DNA from: Neopestalotiopsis rosae
Lineage: Eukaryota; Ascomycota; Sordariomycetes; Amphisphaeriales; Sporocadaceae
Reading direction: 5' to 3'
Length of the DNA stretch: 64,000 nt
Assembly (NCBI GenBank): GCA_023078685.1
Contig: JALGAS010000004.1
Location: 1-64,000 of the forward strand
How positions within the stretch are numbered: the stretch's first letter is position 1; every line of letters begins with the position of its first letter. A model generated the notes under the pieces. It did no database searches and was not told the DNA's origin. It was given only the letters and a program-made list of their open reading frames with translations. The position numbers and the translations under genes were made by a program. Below, in pieces: positions 1-12,400 of the stretch.

Positions 1-122
1 AACCCTAACCCTAACCCTAACCCTAACCCTAACCCTAACCCTAACCCTAACCCTAACCCTAACCCTAACCCTAACCCTAACCCTAACCCTAACCCTAACC
101 CTAACCCTAACCCTAACCCTAA
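1..122. repeat. Telomere, 20 tandem CCCTAA units
   Basis: After two leading bases (aa), positions 3-122 are twenty perfect CCCTAA units with no variants; the other strand reads TTAGGG. This is the canonical telomere repeat of most filamentous ascomycetes. The C-rich strand runs inward from base 1, the orientation expected at the left end of an assembled chromosome. The array ends abruptly at 122 and passes straight into AT-rich DNA. No degenerate units lie between. Confidence 0.98.
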
Positions 123-2290
123 TCCGCCGTATAATTAAATATTAATATTTTTTATTTAAAATTTTTAAATTCCTTTTTAATTTATTGCTTTTTATCCGGA
201 TTTTAAAATAAAAACCAAAGCGCGGTTTTATATCCCGTATAATTTTCGAAAATATTCTAAATTTCCTTTTTGCAAAATTTTAGCTATTATTCGTTTTTAA
301 TAATATTAGAAAAATAAGGTTCGAATTAAGCAAATATTCGTTTTTTAAAATAAAATAACGCGTAAAAGATCTTTTATTTTTCGGTTATAAAATCGTTACC
401 GTAAAAATTTTAATAGGCTTTAATTTAGGCTAAATATCCTCGGAGGGCTCCGAAAATATTATCGAAAACCGTAAATGCGCTAAGCTTAAGCTTTTCCGAA
501 TATATAAGAATATTATTAATTATTTTTATTACGATAGTATTAGCCTCGATAAAATTGCGGATAATTTATTTTTTACGGAGGCTATCCTAATATAATTCGT
601 ATAATTAGGCTATAATAAATTTATATTATTTTTTAAAAAGCTTAAAATCGTTTTTTTTATTTTAACCGCCGAAGCGCGCTAAAATTGCTTAAATAAAAAA
701 AAGGGGTTTTCCCGATAATCGATATTTTTGCTAAATATTATTTAAAATTATTTTAAAAATAATATATTTAAATAAAAATAATTAAAATATAACGAATTAT
801 ATAATCGGGTTTTTTAAATAAACCTAAAATATAAATTTAAATAAATTTATATTAATAAAATACGCTAGCTAAAAAAATAATTATATTAAATAAAAAATAA
901 TTAAAATAATTTTAAAAGGATTTATAAATATAATCGTTAAAGCGTATTAAATATTTTATTTATAAATAAAATAAATATTTAAATTAATTATTAAAATAAT
1001 AATTCATTTATATAACCGTAAGAAATCCGTCCCTAATATATCTATTTATTCCTTTATTAATATTTGCCTTAATTACCTAAATTAATTAATAATTAATAAT
1101 ATTCGTTAATATTTAATAATGCTTAATAAATTCCACTAATCACTTTTAAACGCTTCCGGCGAGTTACGTAATTTCTTATTACGTAATCTTCCGTTTAATA
1201 ATCCTATTCCTTTTTATTCCGCTATAATCCCCTGGGTCTATGCTTTTTAAGCGCTAATATCCGTTATTTACTAGCAAGGGTGTATATTCGTAATAATAAA
1301 TTTAATATATAGCTATTTATTATTCGGATGCTTTTTTAAAAATAATTTTTATACCTACTTTATAAATTATAAAATGTTATTTTCATTTACGGAGGCGCTA
1401 TTTTTATTATTTATTAATTTTAAATAAACCTTATATTTTTTTTTTAATTTAATGAAATAAAAATTTAATTTTTTCCTAATAAAAACCCTATTTAGGAACT
1501 TATTTATTATATTTACCGCGATATCGTTAAAAATAAATATTAGGCTTTAATTTTTCTAAATTTTAAATGCTTTTTCCGTAATTAATTCGGTATAAAAATC
1601 GAGGAAAATCTCCTTTTTTTCGGGGGTTATTCGCAACCGTAAAAAGTCGGATAATAGCTTAGGGGTTCGTTTACGCGCTTTAATTTTCGCGTTATTAAAT
1701 TAATTAGGCCGCGCTATATTAATATTACCGGATAAGCACGCTAACACTAATTCGCGCGCTAATTTACCTCCGGTAAATTTATTAGGAATAATCGTTTATA
1801 TTAACGGGGGCAAATTAGGGGTTATTTATAATAACGGAAGGAAAACATTATTATTTAAATCCTTTATTAAAGCTATATTTTAACGAAAGCCAGAATTAAA
1901 AGGAATAAATTAGCGGTTTTATTTATTCGGACCCTCGATAACCGCGGCATTAGGCGTAAAGCCATCGAGCTTATTATTAAGCTAATTTTAAAAACTTTTA
2001 ATTGCTATTTTATTATAATATCGAATAAAATAATAATAATTTTTATAATATATATACGCAAAATAATATTTTTTATTATAATTAACCAAAAACGCGTTTT
2101 TTACCGCCTTTTATTTTAGAGTTGTCCTAGTTCTTAATTTAATTAAAATGCAGTTAGCTATTAAAACGGCAAATTCCGTGGTATAATGCTATCTTATCCA
2201 TAAAAATAATATAATAAGATATAGCCTGGCAAATTAAAACCCCCCCTTAAAAAATCGAGCCGATCACACCCTTAAAATGCCATCTTATGA
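123..2290. repeat. RIP-degraded AT-rich subtelomeric block
   Basis: This stretch is extremely AT-rich, with dense TpA and almost no CpA or TpG, while CpG steps such as cgcg and tcg remain common. That bias is the signature of repeat-induced point mutation, which changes CpA to TpA on both strands of duplicated DNA. No open reading frame of useful length survives. The ancestral element cannot be identified by eye: in telomere-proximal position it could have been a telomere-linked helicase gene, a transposon or a duplicated gene segment. The inner border is sharp, at about 2,230-2,300, where normal dinucleotide use returns. Confidence 0.85.
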
Positions 2291-2303
2291 AGAACCAAAA
2301 ACG

Positions 2304-2603
2304 TTAGTCATTCATTATCTTGGTCAGATTAAATATAAAGATGGATCTCAGGTTTAATAGAATATTTATATCGGGTATGTGCTGGTGTGAAATGAACGGG
2401 AAAAACTGCTTATATTGACTGTGCGGTAAGCAAGCGACAACGATATGGTGTTTTGAGATGCGACTAAATGAATAGGAGTCCACATCATTCGACGCAATGT
2501 CAGCTGGTTTACCGAGTAGCTCGTTAAATATTATCTCGGCAGCGATTATTTCCGTGTCAATGGCGCAGATCCAGCCGATACTGTAGTGGTTGATGCTCGA
2601 CAT
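2304..2603 (-). pseudogene. Truncated nucleoside-phosphorylase-like domain (NLR-type N-terminus)
   Basis: The ATG at 2603 opens a 99-residue frame. It begins with YSIGWICAI, then a stretch around IIAAEIIFNELLGKP, then SFSRISKHHIVVACLP. This order matches the first strand, helix and 'G-x-I-x-x-H-N-V-V-I-A-x-L-P' block of the PNP/UDP phosphorylase-like domain. That domain sits at the N-terminus of many fungal NACHT, ankyrin and TPR proteins (NLR-like, STAND class). After SQY the family resemblance stops; the frame ends at 2304, next to the RIP-degraded block. The rest of the domain and any NTPase or repeat domain are absent, so it is read as a gene fragment. A degenerate frame extends upstream of the ATG to 2690 but shows no conserved sequence. 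Confidence 0.6.
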
Positions 2604-2699
2604 TTTGGAGTTCTTATGTCTTCCTGCACGCTCTTGATGAAGCACAGTATCGCGCGCCGCATATCTCCACGACCGCGTTGAAGGGATCATGAAGGTATT

Positions 2700-5600
2700 G
2701 ATTCAATGTGCTTCAAGTGGATAGAGACTGCAAGTGAACATGAAATAAGTCAATTTGGATAGGTAGTAGCCCTATGGAGATTGCAACTAGTTTATAAATA
2801 GCCACACTCATGCATCAGAACTTTTCGATCAATTGGTCCACGTATTCAACGACCTGCAAGTCCGACGAAACCCAGCTAAGCCGGGCAAAATAGGCCTCAA
2901 CGGCCATATGAAGATTACTGACCAACATGAGCGGGCGACAAGTGTCGGAGTGTGTTGGAGGAAATGAGGCATCATGTTGATCAACCTAGATGTGCAAGAC
3001 TGGGCCCTGAAAAGACTGACTACAATACTCTATTCTGACTACAATTTCAAGTCGACTTCCGAGATTTGGGTGATGGCGATATTACATTGCACACGCTGCT
3101 TGCTTACAGTCTTGTATTAGTTGCAAATGAGTTGCTAGATCATTGTGTCGGCGGTTCGTCCATGCCTTCGCTGGTTGCTTCCAAGTCGACGATTGAAAGA
3201 CGAGAAAGGTGATTTCCCATTACTACATGGTTACCTATCGAGCTTTTTTGAGAGTGTCTGGAATATATCCTTCAGCATTCACATAGACGCCTAAAGCGAG
3301 TGTTTTCTAATGCATAAGTTACAGTGTAGATGTCCATTATGGGGCTAAAGTCCCATCCTAGACATTCAGGCACTAGGCCTGGTTCTGGACATTGAAGCTG
3401 GGCCCTCGGTCGTACGTATATCCATGGCTGAATGATCCGTGCGTGGCATGTCCTGCTGAACTGGGAACAGTTTCACCGGGTCCAGCAGGCATGGAAGAAG
3501 CTTTCTAGGCCGTCTGGGCCTTTCTTGGATGTTTGTCTTGGCACTACTCGGGCGCACGCAGCCTGGAGTTCGCTTCTTATACGCAAGGCGTCGCCGCAGG
3601 ATAAGCAACAACTTTGTGCAACTTCAACGGCTGCCTCTTTGTCGCATTCCATTGGATTATGTCAATCAAGACTCGTCGGGATGTCAGCGTCAAGTAAAGC
3701 GATTTGCTGCAGAATCGGCATGGCGCTTGCCCAATCAGACCTCAGAGTGCTGAGAACAGTGGTTAGTGCTCATTCATGCCTATGGGCAGTGTGCGCTTGG
3801 CACTGGCATAGGTGGTAGCTGTGTCTGGTATAAAGAAATGTGCCGCGTTGGACTGCTTGTTTTAGCGTACAATGCTTGTAAAGTGGCTCGGGTCGGCCGC
3901 ATACCTTCCTGCTACAGGTGCCACAGGCCCTAGCTGTGTCTGAGCCTTGCATGCCTTGCCTTGCTGAGCTGCTGTAGAAGCTGGAAAGTCGGAAGCGAAG
4001 ATCTTGGAGCATTGCTTCCAATCCGGCAGTCAAGTCTCACATTTGGCCACTTGAACCTTCAGCCCCATGACCTGCATAGCGTCACGCTTTAGGCCCGCGG
4101 CCTAGGCGGGTTAGAAAGAAGCTTCTGACCTTTTTCTGGCATTTCTACACTTGCTCTTGCAGTGTTCTAGTGAATATAGTCCTGGGATCACGAGGCCTCC
4201 GTGATGTCACTGACTTGAGCCGCCCAACACTAGTCATCATTCTCTCTGCAGCATTTGCAATTGGCTTTGGGAGAAACCTAGCCTACAAGAGAGATTCTAG
4301 TCGATTACAGCACTTTTGCACAAGCATGGCCATTCATTGTTGACCCATGCCTTCAAGCATACGGCACCAGACTTCAATGATGGTCAGTCGAGTGAGTTGC
4401 TTCTTTGCTTTAGAGTTAATTAGAGTTTCATGCCCCCACTTGTAAGGTAAGAACTTCTGAATCAACTCGGCAAGGTCCAACTGCTCCTGCTTGCTGTCAA
4501 CTGCTGGTCCACTCAGTGCTCTGGATCACAATACGTCTCAATGAGCACTTGTTCCAACCGCGTGAATCACTAGTTGTTGATCTCCCAGCTCATGTTTGAT
4601 TCTCAATAGTCTAGTGCTGGGAGAAGAGCGCGCCTACTTGCGTGGAATCCGCTTGACAAGATACTGGACGTCAGTCTGATGAATCAGCCTACTCCGGGAG
4701 GTCTTAACAGATGCATGACGAAATGCCCGGCTCATTTTCCTGAGAAGAACAGCGTTTTTACGGCAAGAGAGCGAAAAACAGCGCCGTATTCCGCGACTGA
4801 CTTCCTGAACCCGGCTCCTCGGAACGTTTGGAGGCAGCGTGCCAAGACTCTACGGACCGGAAGCGCCCAATCAGTGAGACGGTCCTTGAAGGCCCCTGGC
4901 GAATTTGATACAACGCTTGGGTATGACGATAGCTGTTCCCGGCGTGCTACTGGCATTGAAGCACTCTGCTTGGAATTGGCCACGAAATCAATTTCATGCA
5001 TTGCCTTTTTCTGTGCTGCTTCATGGCGGCCAGTGTTTCTTTGCTAGGAAGCTTTCCCACATGTATCCTCCTTTTCATCAGACAATGTTATTGTGGCAGC
5101 GGTAATGTAGATGGACCACTCGGCGTCTTTAACACAGGATCGACAAATCGTGTAAGTCAGGTGCAGTGGCAGAATTGTCGGTTAGCGGCTGTCGTTATGA
5201 ACTGATGCCCCATTTTCTGCCCCGGACGACCCTGAATTATGGCGGGTCAACAGAAGCCGACGGGAATGACGGCTTTGGGCTTTCGAGGGCACTTTGTAAT
5301 GGATAACAAAAACAATGCACAAAGATAGCCTCGGGAATAGTCAACAAGGGGACAATGAATGATACAAGCCAATCCGGGGCAAGTGAGCCGGGAGAATGTG
5401 TCGCGCAAAGTCGAAGACGTTGATGAAGGCCACAGCCAAAGTCCTGGACCAGGGAGGTACCAATGCATAATGGGCCCCACGAGCTGGGGTAATCCCTTCT
5501 TGTCACTTCTCACCACATGCACCACGCGGAAGCGATACCTGGGATAGGCGCCTTCGGTACAGCCTCACTCGTCCTATGTCATTGTGTACGGCTGGCTTCC

Positions 5601-7025
5601 CGCGTTTATAGCTTCAGTCTCCAAGCTGAGTAGTTCGGTTCTGTTTCTCGTCTATCTGAAGAGATCGTGCCTTCACTTTCATACCTGCAACACACCTGTC
5701 CCGTGTATACGTCTTCCGTAGCCGCGCATACATTTCAAGCCAACTAGCTAAGCGCTCGACTATAGCTCTTGGGCCTCATTTAGCCTTTACTGCCTTTCTT
5801 CTTCTTGGAATCTGCTCGCACGACTTGTCATTGCCCGACGGGGTGCATTTCAACTGACGGACTGAACTCTATCGGACAGATCCAGCGGAGCAAGATCGAT
5901 TCCTACGGCTGGCGCACGCAGCATGTAAGACAAGACACTGAACTGCCGCCCACAATCCGTTACTGCTGCTTCAAGTAAACTCTCTCTTTGGGCTGCCTGC
6001 ATGCCTTTGGTCTAGGACTTTTGATGAACGACGTATTCCGAAATAGCCGCGACCCAAGCTCAAGCTGCCTCTCGGGTTCGCTTACATCTGCCAGCTGCAT
6101 CTTTTATCGACCTGCCACAGCCTGGGCGCATAGCTGGGCGCGTTGTTAGCTGACGACGAACGGAAAGACGGCGGTGTCTGGGATCTGGAGTGCATGCGAC
6201 TAATAACACATATCAAAGCACTACATCAGCCATCCCGCGAACCAAAGTCACAGTGGTCGTCTAGGACCCTCCGAGACACTGGGTTGTGCTGCATGTTGGC
6301 GGGGTCATTTCCTCACCCAAGTTCCCTCCAGCCCTCCCCTCCTCGCTATCTCTTCCTCCAAGGTTTCCACCCGCAGGATTGCTAGGTAGTGGCCCGCCCG
6401 CTGGGAACGACCACTAAAAGTATCGACCTTCCGCCAAAACCCACCTTGCGCGCCGAAACTGACGATCAACACCGAGGCGAAACTGCCCCCTCCCAATTTT
6501 AGAAAGAGGGAGAAAAAATAGGAACAGTCGCACTGCGCATTCGCAGTCTGTCTTCTATCTTCTCTTCCTTTGCAGCAACAGCCGTGACACTGGCAGCTGA
6601 GCTGACAATACACCCAACACCTTGTCTAGGTACCCTTCTGACAGGCTCCGTCTCGGTTTGGCTGCAACGTCTTGCGCCCATCTGACTGGTCATCCTTCCT
6701 CGGGTACCTTACAGTAATCCGTCCGACCTGGAATCCTACGTCTCTGTCGAATCGGCAATAACATCCCACACACTCACACTCACACATACACGAACACAAA
6801 CACACCCACGAAAAGGCACCCCACACTCCTTTCTCAGCTGATGGCTTTCTCGTGATTTCCTGCGACCGATCCCCTTCAACCAGTTCGTTCGCAGACATCG
6901 TCAACTCGAATACATTGATTACTATACGGTACAACCCGAAGCTCTATACTTCTGAAAGCAGAGTGCGCCACTACCGACTACCGACAAAGACAAGGCTGCG
7001 ACGGATTCGCGCCCAGCCAACCGAC
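2700..7025. other. Gene-poor unique DNA; distal part is the leader of the Sel1 gene
   Basis: These 4.3 kb have normal base composition and no RIP bias. Several open frames of 60-130 codons occur on both strands (for example 3432-3818 and 4679-5047), but none shows a recognisable domain, consistent codon use or a convincing splice pattern. The last part, roughly 6,300-7,025, is rich in C and in CT/CA tracts and probably holds the promoter and 5' leader of the Sel1 protein gene starting at 7026. Confidence 0.5.
6767..6817. repeat. CA-rich simple-sequence tract in 5' leader
   Basis: An imperfect CA/ACAC tract (cacacactcacactcacacat followed by acac-rich sequence) lies about 210-260 bp upstream of the ATG at 7026. 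It probably belongs to the transcribed leader or core promoter of the Sel1 gene. Pyrimidine- and CA-rich leaders are common near transcription starts in filamentous fungi. Being a microsatellite, its length may vary between strains. Confidence 0.6.
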
Positions 7026-9866
7026 ATGGCCTACAACGGTGGCTTCCCAGAACAACAGCGCCCCTACGCTGGACCCGCGGCGCGAAGGCCCGCCCCTGGC
7101 GGCGGTGGCCCTCCCATGCAGCAGCAATTTGACCAGTACCAAGACGATTACGGCTACGACGGGTACGACGATGGCTATGATCAAGGTTACGGCCCGCCGC
7201 AAGATATGGGGTACGGGCGGGGACGACCGCCCCCAAACGGTAACTTTCCACCACAGGACGGGTATGGCGGCGGCCCGGGAAGAGGAGGGCGTCCACCTCA
7301 AAATGCAAGAGGAGGCCCGATGAACAGAGGACGGGGAGGTCTGCCTTCGGGCCCAGGCCGTGGTGGTTTTGCGCCTGGTCCAGGCCGGCCAGGTCCTCCT
7401 GGTCGATCATCCGGCTCAGATCCGTCGAGTAGGTTTGCGCATTTGTGACTAAGTGAACATTTAGGCTAATGAGGACGAACAGCAAATCGCATGGGTCAAT
7501 CAATGGTCAGCCCTCAAGAGCAAAGCTTCGGCAGCCCATTCCCCAATATGCCCGGTCAATCACGCCGCTCCGACTTGGATGAAGAGAATCGGATACTAGC
7601 TGGAATGGAGAATATGAGTATGAATGGCCCAGGCGGTCCAGGAGGCGGCGCACGACCTCCACCGAGACGACAAAACGTGCCTCCGCCAGCAGGCAGAGGA
7701 CCCGGTCAGAGAAGACCAACGATGGACGATGGGTATGGCGGCAGACCGTCCTTGGACAGTCAAAGAGGTGGACCGCGAGCTCCCCCGCCACGAGGACCAC
7801 CACAAGGTCCTGGTTATGGTGGTTTTCAAGATGATGGATACGGTGATGGTTATGGACCACCGTCGCGGAGCATGACCATGCCAAGCAACGAACCTCCACC
7901 TGGCATGGGTATGGGAGGCATGCGACCGCCGCCACGAGCGGACAGTGCGCCATACCCCCCAGGCGGGCGAGGTGGTCCTCCAAGACCTTCGACTGCTCAG
8001 GGCAACCGACCGCCGCCGCAAAGGCAATATCCGCCTCAAGGACCACCCGGAGGACTTGGACCCCCAGGTGCTCCAGATTGGGACAGCTACGAGCCTCCTG
8101 GACATGCACCCTGGGCTCAGCAAGGCGTGCGCGCATCGTTTGGCGATTTCTACGATGCCTATTACCATCCAAGAAACAGCGAGATGCCTCAGCCCCCAAA
8201 CGGGATGCCAAACTTTGACGAAGGACCACACCGGGGTTCATTTGACCAACCTATGAGACCTACCCCAGGAACACCCCAGCAAGGCCCAGCTCGTGTCGCT
8301 GAACTCAGCCGAACCATGTCCCAGCCGAATTTGCGAGAACCACAAGCAGCCGTATTCGAAATGGCTAGTGAAATGCCTCCTGTGCCCACTGGTGGCTTTC
8401 AAGCATACAATCCTGACAACCCAGGACCGCCCACAGGCGCTCTGCCGAGCATTCCCCCACCTCGTGCGCCTCAAGCAGGGCCTGGATCAGGTCATCCAGC
8501 TCCTGTCCGCCCGGGTCTGATGCCAAATTCAATGGTGAATATGCAGGACAGGCCACCACCGCAAAGACAGTATACTGGTCCCCCGCCAGCAGCCATACTC
8601 GCCCAAGGTAGACCACAGCCCAGCCCACAGGCAGCAAACGGCCGACCCGCTTCAGTGGTACATGTACCAGTCACGATAGAAGAGCTTGAACAATTGCGCG
8701 CCGTCATAAAGACTGATCCAAATGATCAACAGTCAGCACTGACGCTTGCCAAGAAGTTGGTGGAAGCTGCCGATGTCTTGGTTCCTCAGCTGCCAGATCC
8801 GAAAGCCCGTGCACGTGCGCGAGAACGGTATGTCATGGACGCCCACAAGATTCTCAAGAAACTTGCGAGCGCGCAAAACCCCGACGCCATGTTCTTCCTG
8901 GCAGACTGCATGGGTCGCGGCAATCTCGGCTTCGAGCCGGACAGCAAAGAAGCATTCACACTATATCAATCCGCTGCCAAGCTCGGACATCCTGGCGCGG
9001 CGTATCGAACTGCTGTGTGCTGCGAGTTGGGTAACGACGAGGGTGGTGGCACGCGCAAGGATCCGCTCAAAGCCATTCAGTGGTACAAGCGAGCAGCAAC
9101 ACTCGGCGATACTCCTGCGATGTATAAGGTTGGAATGATCTTGCTCAAGGGACTGCTTGGTCAGCCTAATAATCCGCGGGAGGCCGTCGGCTGGCTCAAG
9201 AGGGCTGCTGAACGTGCTGATGCCGAGAATCCGCATGCCCTGCACGAGTTGGGTCTTCTCTACGAATCTGCGCAACCAAACGATATGATTCTGCGCGACG
9301 AAGCATATGCCTTCCAATTGTTTGAGCAGGCTGCTAATCTTGGCTATAAGTTCAGTCAATTCAGAATGGGCTGTGCCTACGAGTATGGTCTAATGGGCTG
9401 CCCAGTCGATCCACGATCCTCAATCATGTGGTACTCACGAGCTGCAGCACAAGAGGAGCACCAATCTGAGCTTGCTCTTAGCGGTTGGTACCTCACTGGC
9501 AGCGAAGGTATTTTGCAGCAGAGCGATACAGAGGCCTACCTCTGGGCCAGAAAGGCAGCATCAGCCGGTCTAGCAAAGGCAGAATATGCGATGGGTTACT
9601 TTACTGAAGTAGGCATTGGTATTGCCGCTAACTTAGAAGAGTCGAAGCGCTGGTATTGGAGAGCAGCTGGTAAGTGATGCATCGACATTGATCCTTTTCA
9701 TGAATGGAAGCTAACATGGATGACAGCCCAAAACTTCCCCAAGGCCCGCGAACGCCTCGAGGATCTCAAACGCACCGGTGGCAAAAACACAGGCCCTCGT
9801 GCACGAGAACGCATCTCACGAAGCAAGATGGACAAGCAGCAGGAGGGCGAGTGTTCTGTAATGTAG
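7026..9866 (+). CDS. Sel1-repeat chitin synthase activator, Skt5/Chs4-like
   Basis: Exons 7026-7428, 7483-9669 and 9727-9866 give 909 residues; both introns (54 and 57 nt) are phase 1. The first ~400 residues are low-complexity Gly/Pro/Arg/Gln-rich sequence with Tyr-Gly-Asp motifs. From about residue 575 to 865 lie Sel1-like (TPR-type) repeats with the usual A..LY..AA..GH / A..WY.RAA pattern, preceded by a basic helix. The last intron joins to a tail ending CSVM, a CaaX prenylation box. Yeast Skt5/Chs4, which recruits and activates chitin synthase III at the membrane, has the same Sel1 plus C-terminal CaaX design, so that role is inferred. The ATG at 7026 (ACCGACATGGC) was preferred to the in-frame ATG at 6852, whose extra 58 residues lie in CA-rich leader sequence. 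The Skt5 relative Ack1 is the main alternative. Confidence 0.85.
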
Positions 9867-10715
9867 AGCACGCAGGCACTCCGAACTCCACAGAAAGAAA
9901 ATCTCGAGGACGCCACCTTTCCGCTCAGAAAGTCCTCGCTGAGAAACCTGATGACATTCGGCACACGTCCCGATTTGATCCGGCAGCAGTCAATGCCATC
10001 TTTCGGCAGCACCTTGTTGACTGCCAAGAAAAATAATAATGTCGCTGAGAGAGGCGACCCTTTTCTTCACATCTGAGCCGAAACGAGTCATTGAAGATCT
10101 CTTCTCACGGTGGAGAGTGCTTCCATCCACTCGACATCTCGCGATTGACTCTTTCATCCCTTTCAGTCACTCCCGGCAAGGCTCTCGGCTCTGCTGGTTT
10201 TCCATTTATGATTTGGCCAGGCTTGATTGTATAGTACAGTACACACATTCCGTTTTCTTTATACGTGCATCTCCTAGCGCATCACTCGGCGTATGTGGGG
10301 GTTTCATTTAGAAAAACAAAACGATGGAAATGAAATCGAACAAGAGAGAAAAAGGAGGAAAACATCGGACCTGGAGTCATGTTTTTTCTGGATCGATGAT
10401 ACCAAAGAGCCCATGATTTAGGAACCATTGTTCCTGGCAGCAAGTCTGCAGATAGTTTTCATATACGTGATAGAAGTCACGAAGAGCATGGAGAAAACGT
10501 TGATAATGAAGATGGGCCCTCGGGGTCAACTCAATAGCATGTTTCCATTCTGCCTAACTGCGTTCCATGTCTTTGATATGGTCTCAATAAGAAGAAAATG
10601 TGTCATGTTGTAAATGAGAGATTTTGCTCTTCCACATCATGATCTGTGATAGTTCTCATGATGCTGACAGTCGCCAAATCCCGATGCATTGCTAGTCCTT
10701 GCCAAGCAGCGTCCG
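9867..10715. other. 3' flanking region, no gene seen
   Basis: This region separates the stop codon of the Sel1 gene from the stop codon of the first coiled-coil gene on the opposite strand, so it holds two convergent 3' ends. A run of short frames (for example 10039-10311) has no recognisable content. I see no RNA gene or repeat. Confidence 0.5.
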
Positions 10716-11317
10716 TCACTCTTCTGAAAGAAAATCGAGGTACCTGCCCTCGTTGGCATTGACAACCTCCTCAAATGTTGAATGGGCTGCTGTATCTCGG
10801 AGAACCTTGTACATTCGACGGACTTCATGTCTGGCATCCTCTTCCCTGTCCCTCAGCTGACTGACCTTCTGCCGCTCTTTTTCCAGCAGTTTAAGCACAC
10901 GATGGTTGCTTTCCAGTGCGCTCGAAAGTTTGCCCTGCATTTCACGACAGCGCCATTGTGCCTCTTTTTCGCGGTCGCGGTTGGTCTTGGCTGCCGCGGA
11001 GGCCATTAGCGCAGCTTGCGCCTCAAGGCGAGGTACCCCTTCCCTCAAAATATCAATGTTCTGCTGCGCCTGGTTCAGTTGCTCAGCCTTGGAATTGATA
11101 GCTGCTCGGTGCTCGCGCGCCTTCCTGATCAGCTCCTCGTCTTTGGCATGGAGGCCAGTCTCAAGCTCGCGCACTCTCTTCTCGAGCTTCTCGTTCTTGT
11201 TGTTGCTGTTGGAAAGAAGCTCTCTCGTGTGCTTTGAAGTCTCGATGGCCACGGGCCGACTGCCTGCAGAGAACTGAATGATGAGGCGCTCGCGGCGTTG
11301 TTGCCGAGTGCCTCCAT
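10716..11317 (-). CDS. Coiled-coil protein A of a tandem trio, unknown function
   Basis: The firm part is an open frame (10716 to about 11252) encoding a long coiled coil rich in E, K, R, Q and A. It ends in a conserved tail: DARHEVRRMYKVLRD followed about 20 residues later by YLDFLSEE. The 5' end is uncertain because no ATG lies in the coil frame. The best model starts at ATG 11317 and removes 11206-11252 (47 nt, weak GTGGCC donor, good pyrimidine-rich acceptor, phase 2), giving 184 residues. An upstream basic segment (KKRR, near 11350) resembles one in gene B and may be part of a longer first exon. A loss of the original start is possible. It is first of three adjacent same-strand paralogues (A, B, C). 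No known family recognised. Confidence 0.5.
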
Positions 11318-12400
11318 TTCATCATGCTGGGGACTTGTTCGTCGTTTCTTGCTTTGGGGCTCTATCGATCTTGTGCCGGTAAAATTAGTCAAAAAGGCTC
11401 CGTCGTAGTATTGGCTGAGGATGGCATGGAGAGGGGAGAGGAGGAATGCTTACGCGGGTTCTTTGGGAAGTTTTTGATTTTTCAACTTCCACGCCTTGCA
11501 GATGAGTGACCAGACAGGGACGAACGTTCAGGGCCTTGAACTCCACAGTTCCCAGATTGGTAAAGGAGCAGCTGTTCAAGTTGAGGATGGGGAACAATAG
11601 ATGAAAGGACCGTAGCGGTAATGCAGAAGAGAAATGGTGGGTTGTCTTGATGACGGAGTTTAAATCCAGGCAGGTTCTTCAAAATTATCTGCTATCTTGT
11701 TCAGTCTTGGTTGCAGAGAAGAAGAGGTTGAATAGTGATTGCGAGTGAGGGATGCCATAAAGGTATCGGCAGAATTTGATACCAGAGATTGGCAGAGCAA
11801 GAGCATCTACTGACTAATTTGTGTGTGTGGGAAGGAAGTCAAGAGTTTGGTAGAGTCATTGCTATTTATTGGATGGATGAATCAGGTGCTCCTATCGTTC
11901 TGGTTGGTGGAGAGAAAGATGAACTTGAAGGAAGAAAAGGGGGAAAGGAAAATCTAGAGAGGTGGTATAAGTTGTCAGTGAAAAGTACATTCTACGAGCA
12001 AGAAGTTGATATCGGTAACGCGAGAAACACAGCGAAATGGTCGTCCTAACTTTTTTCCAGTTGTGCGCCATGCGCCACATGAATGGGCGATGTGTTGGTC
12101 AAAGCAGGCAAGGACTCGTACTGCAGGAGATGTAGCATTAAGTTCTTCCATTTGCAAATCTTGAATATTACTACCGTTGAGTAAATCTTGATTATGAGCA
12201 GAGACCGTCGTGGTCAACTACTAATTTATTCACATCTCCTGTTTGTAGTATATTGCTGTTGAAGACTTGAATGCTGATCCTACCATTCGGTAAGTCCGCT
12301 TCTCCAATTCAGAATGCATGTGACCTTGTGAAGGTCGACCGATTCATTCCTTCATGCCTTCAGTCAAACTCAAACGCACGACTCATAGAACCCAACCCGC

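Noticed and set aside
3432..3818. 128-codon plus-strand frame and overlapping frames on both strands in the gene-poor region
   Set aside because: Overlapping frames on both strands, no domain, Trp/Cys/Ser-rich composition and no splice context; consistent with chance in GC-balanced DNA.
4679..5047. 122-codon plus-strand frame with a proper ATG
   Set aside because: No recognisable motif, and an equally long frame lies opposite; composition looks like noncoding sequence.
6852..7025. In-frame upstream ATG extending the Sel1 protein by 58 residues
   Set aside because: The added sequence shows no conservation character and lies in leader-like sequence; ATG 7026 has a better context and begins the typical Gly/Pro-rich N-terminus.
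7507..8241. 244-codon minus-strand frame opposite the Sel1 gene
   Set aside because: It is the antisense shadow of the Gly/Pro/Arg-rich low-complexity coding region, which rarely contains antisense stops.
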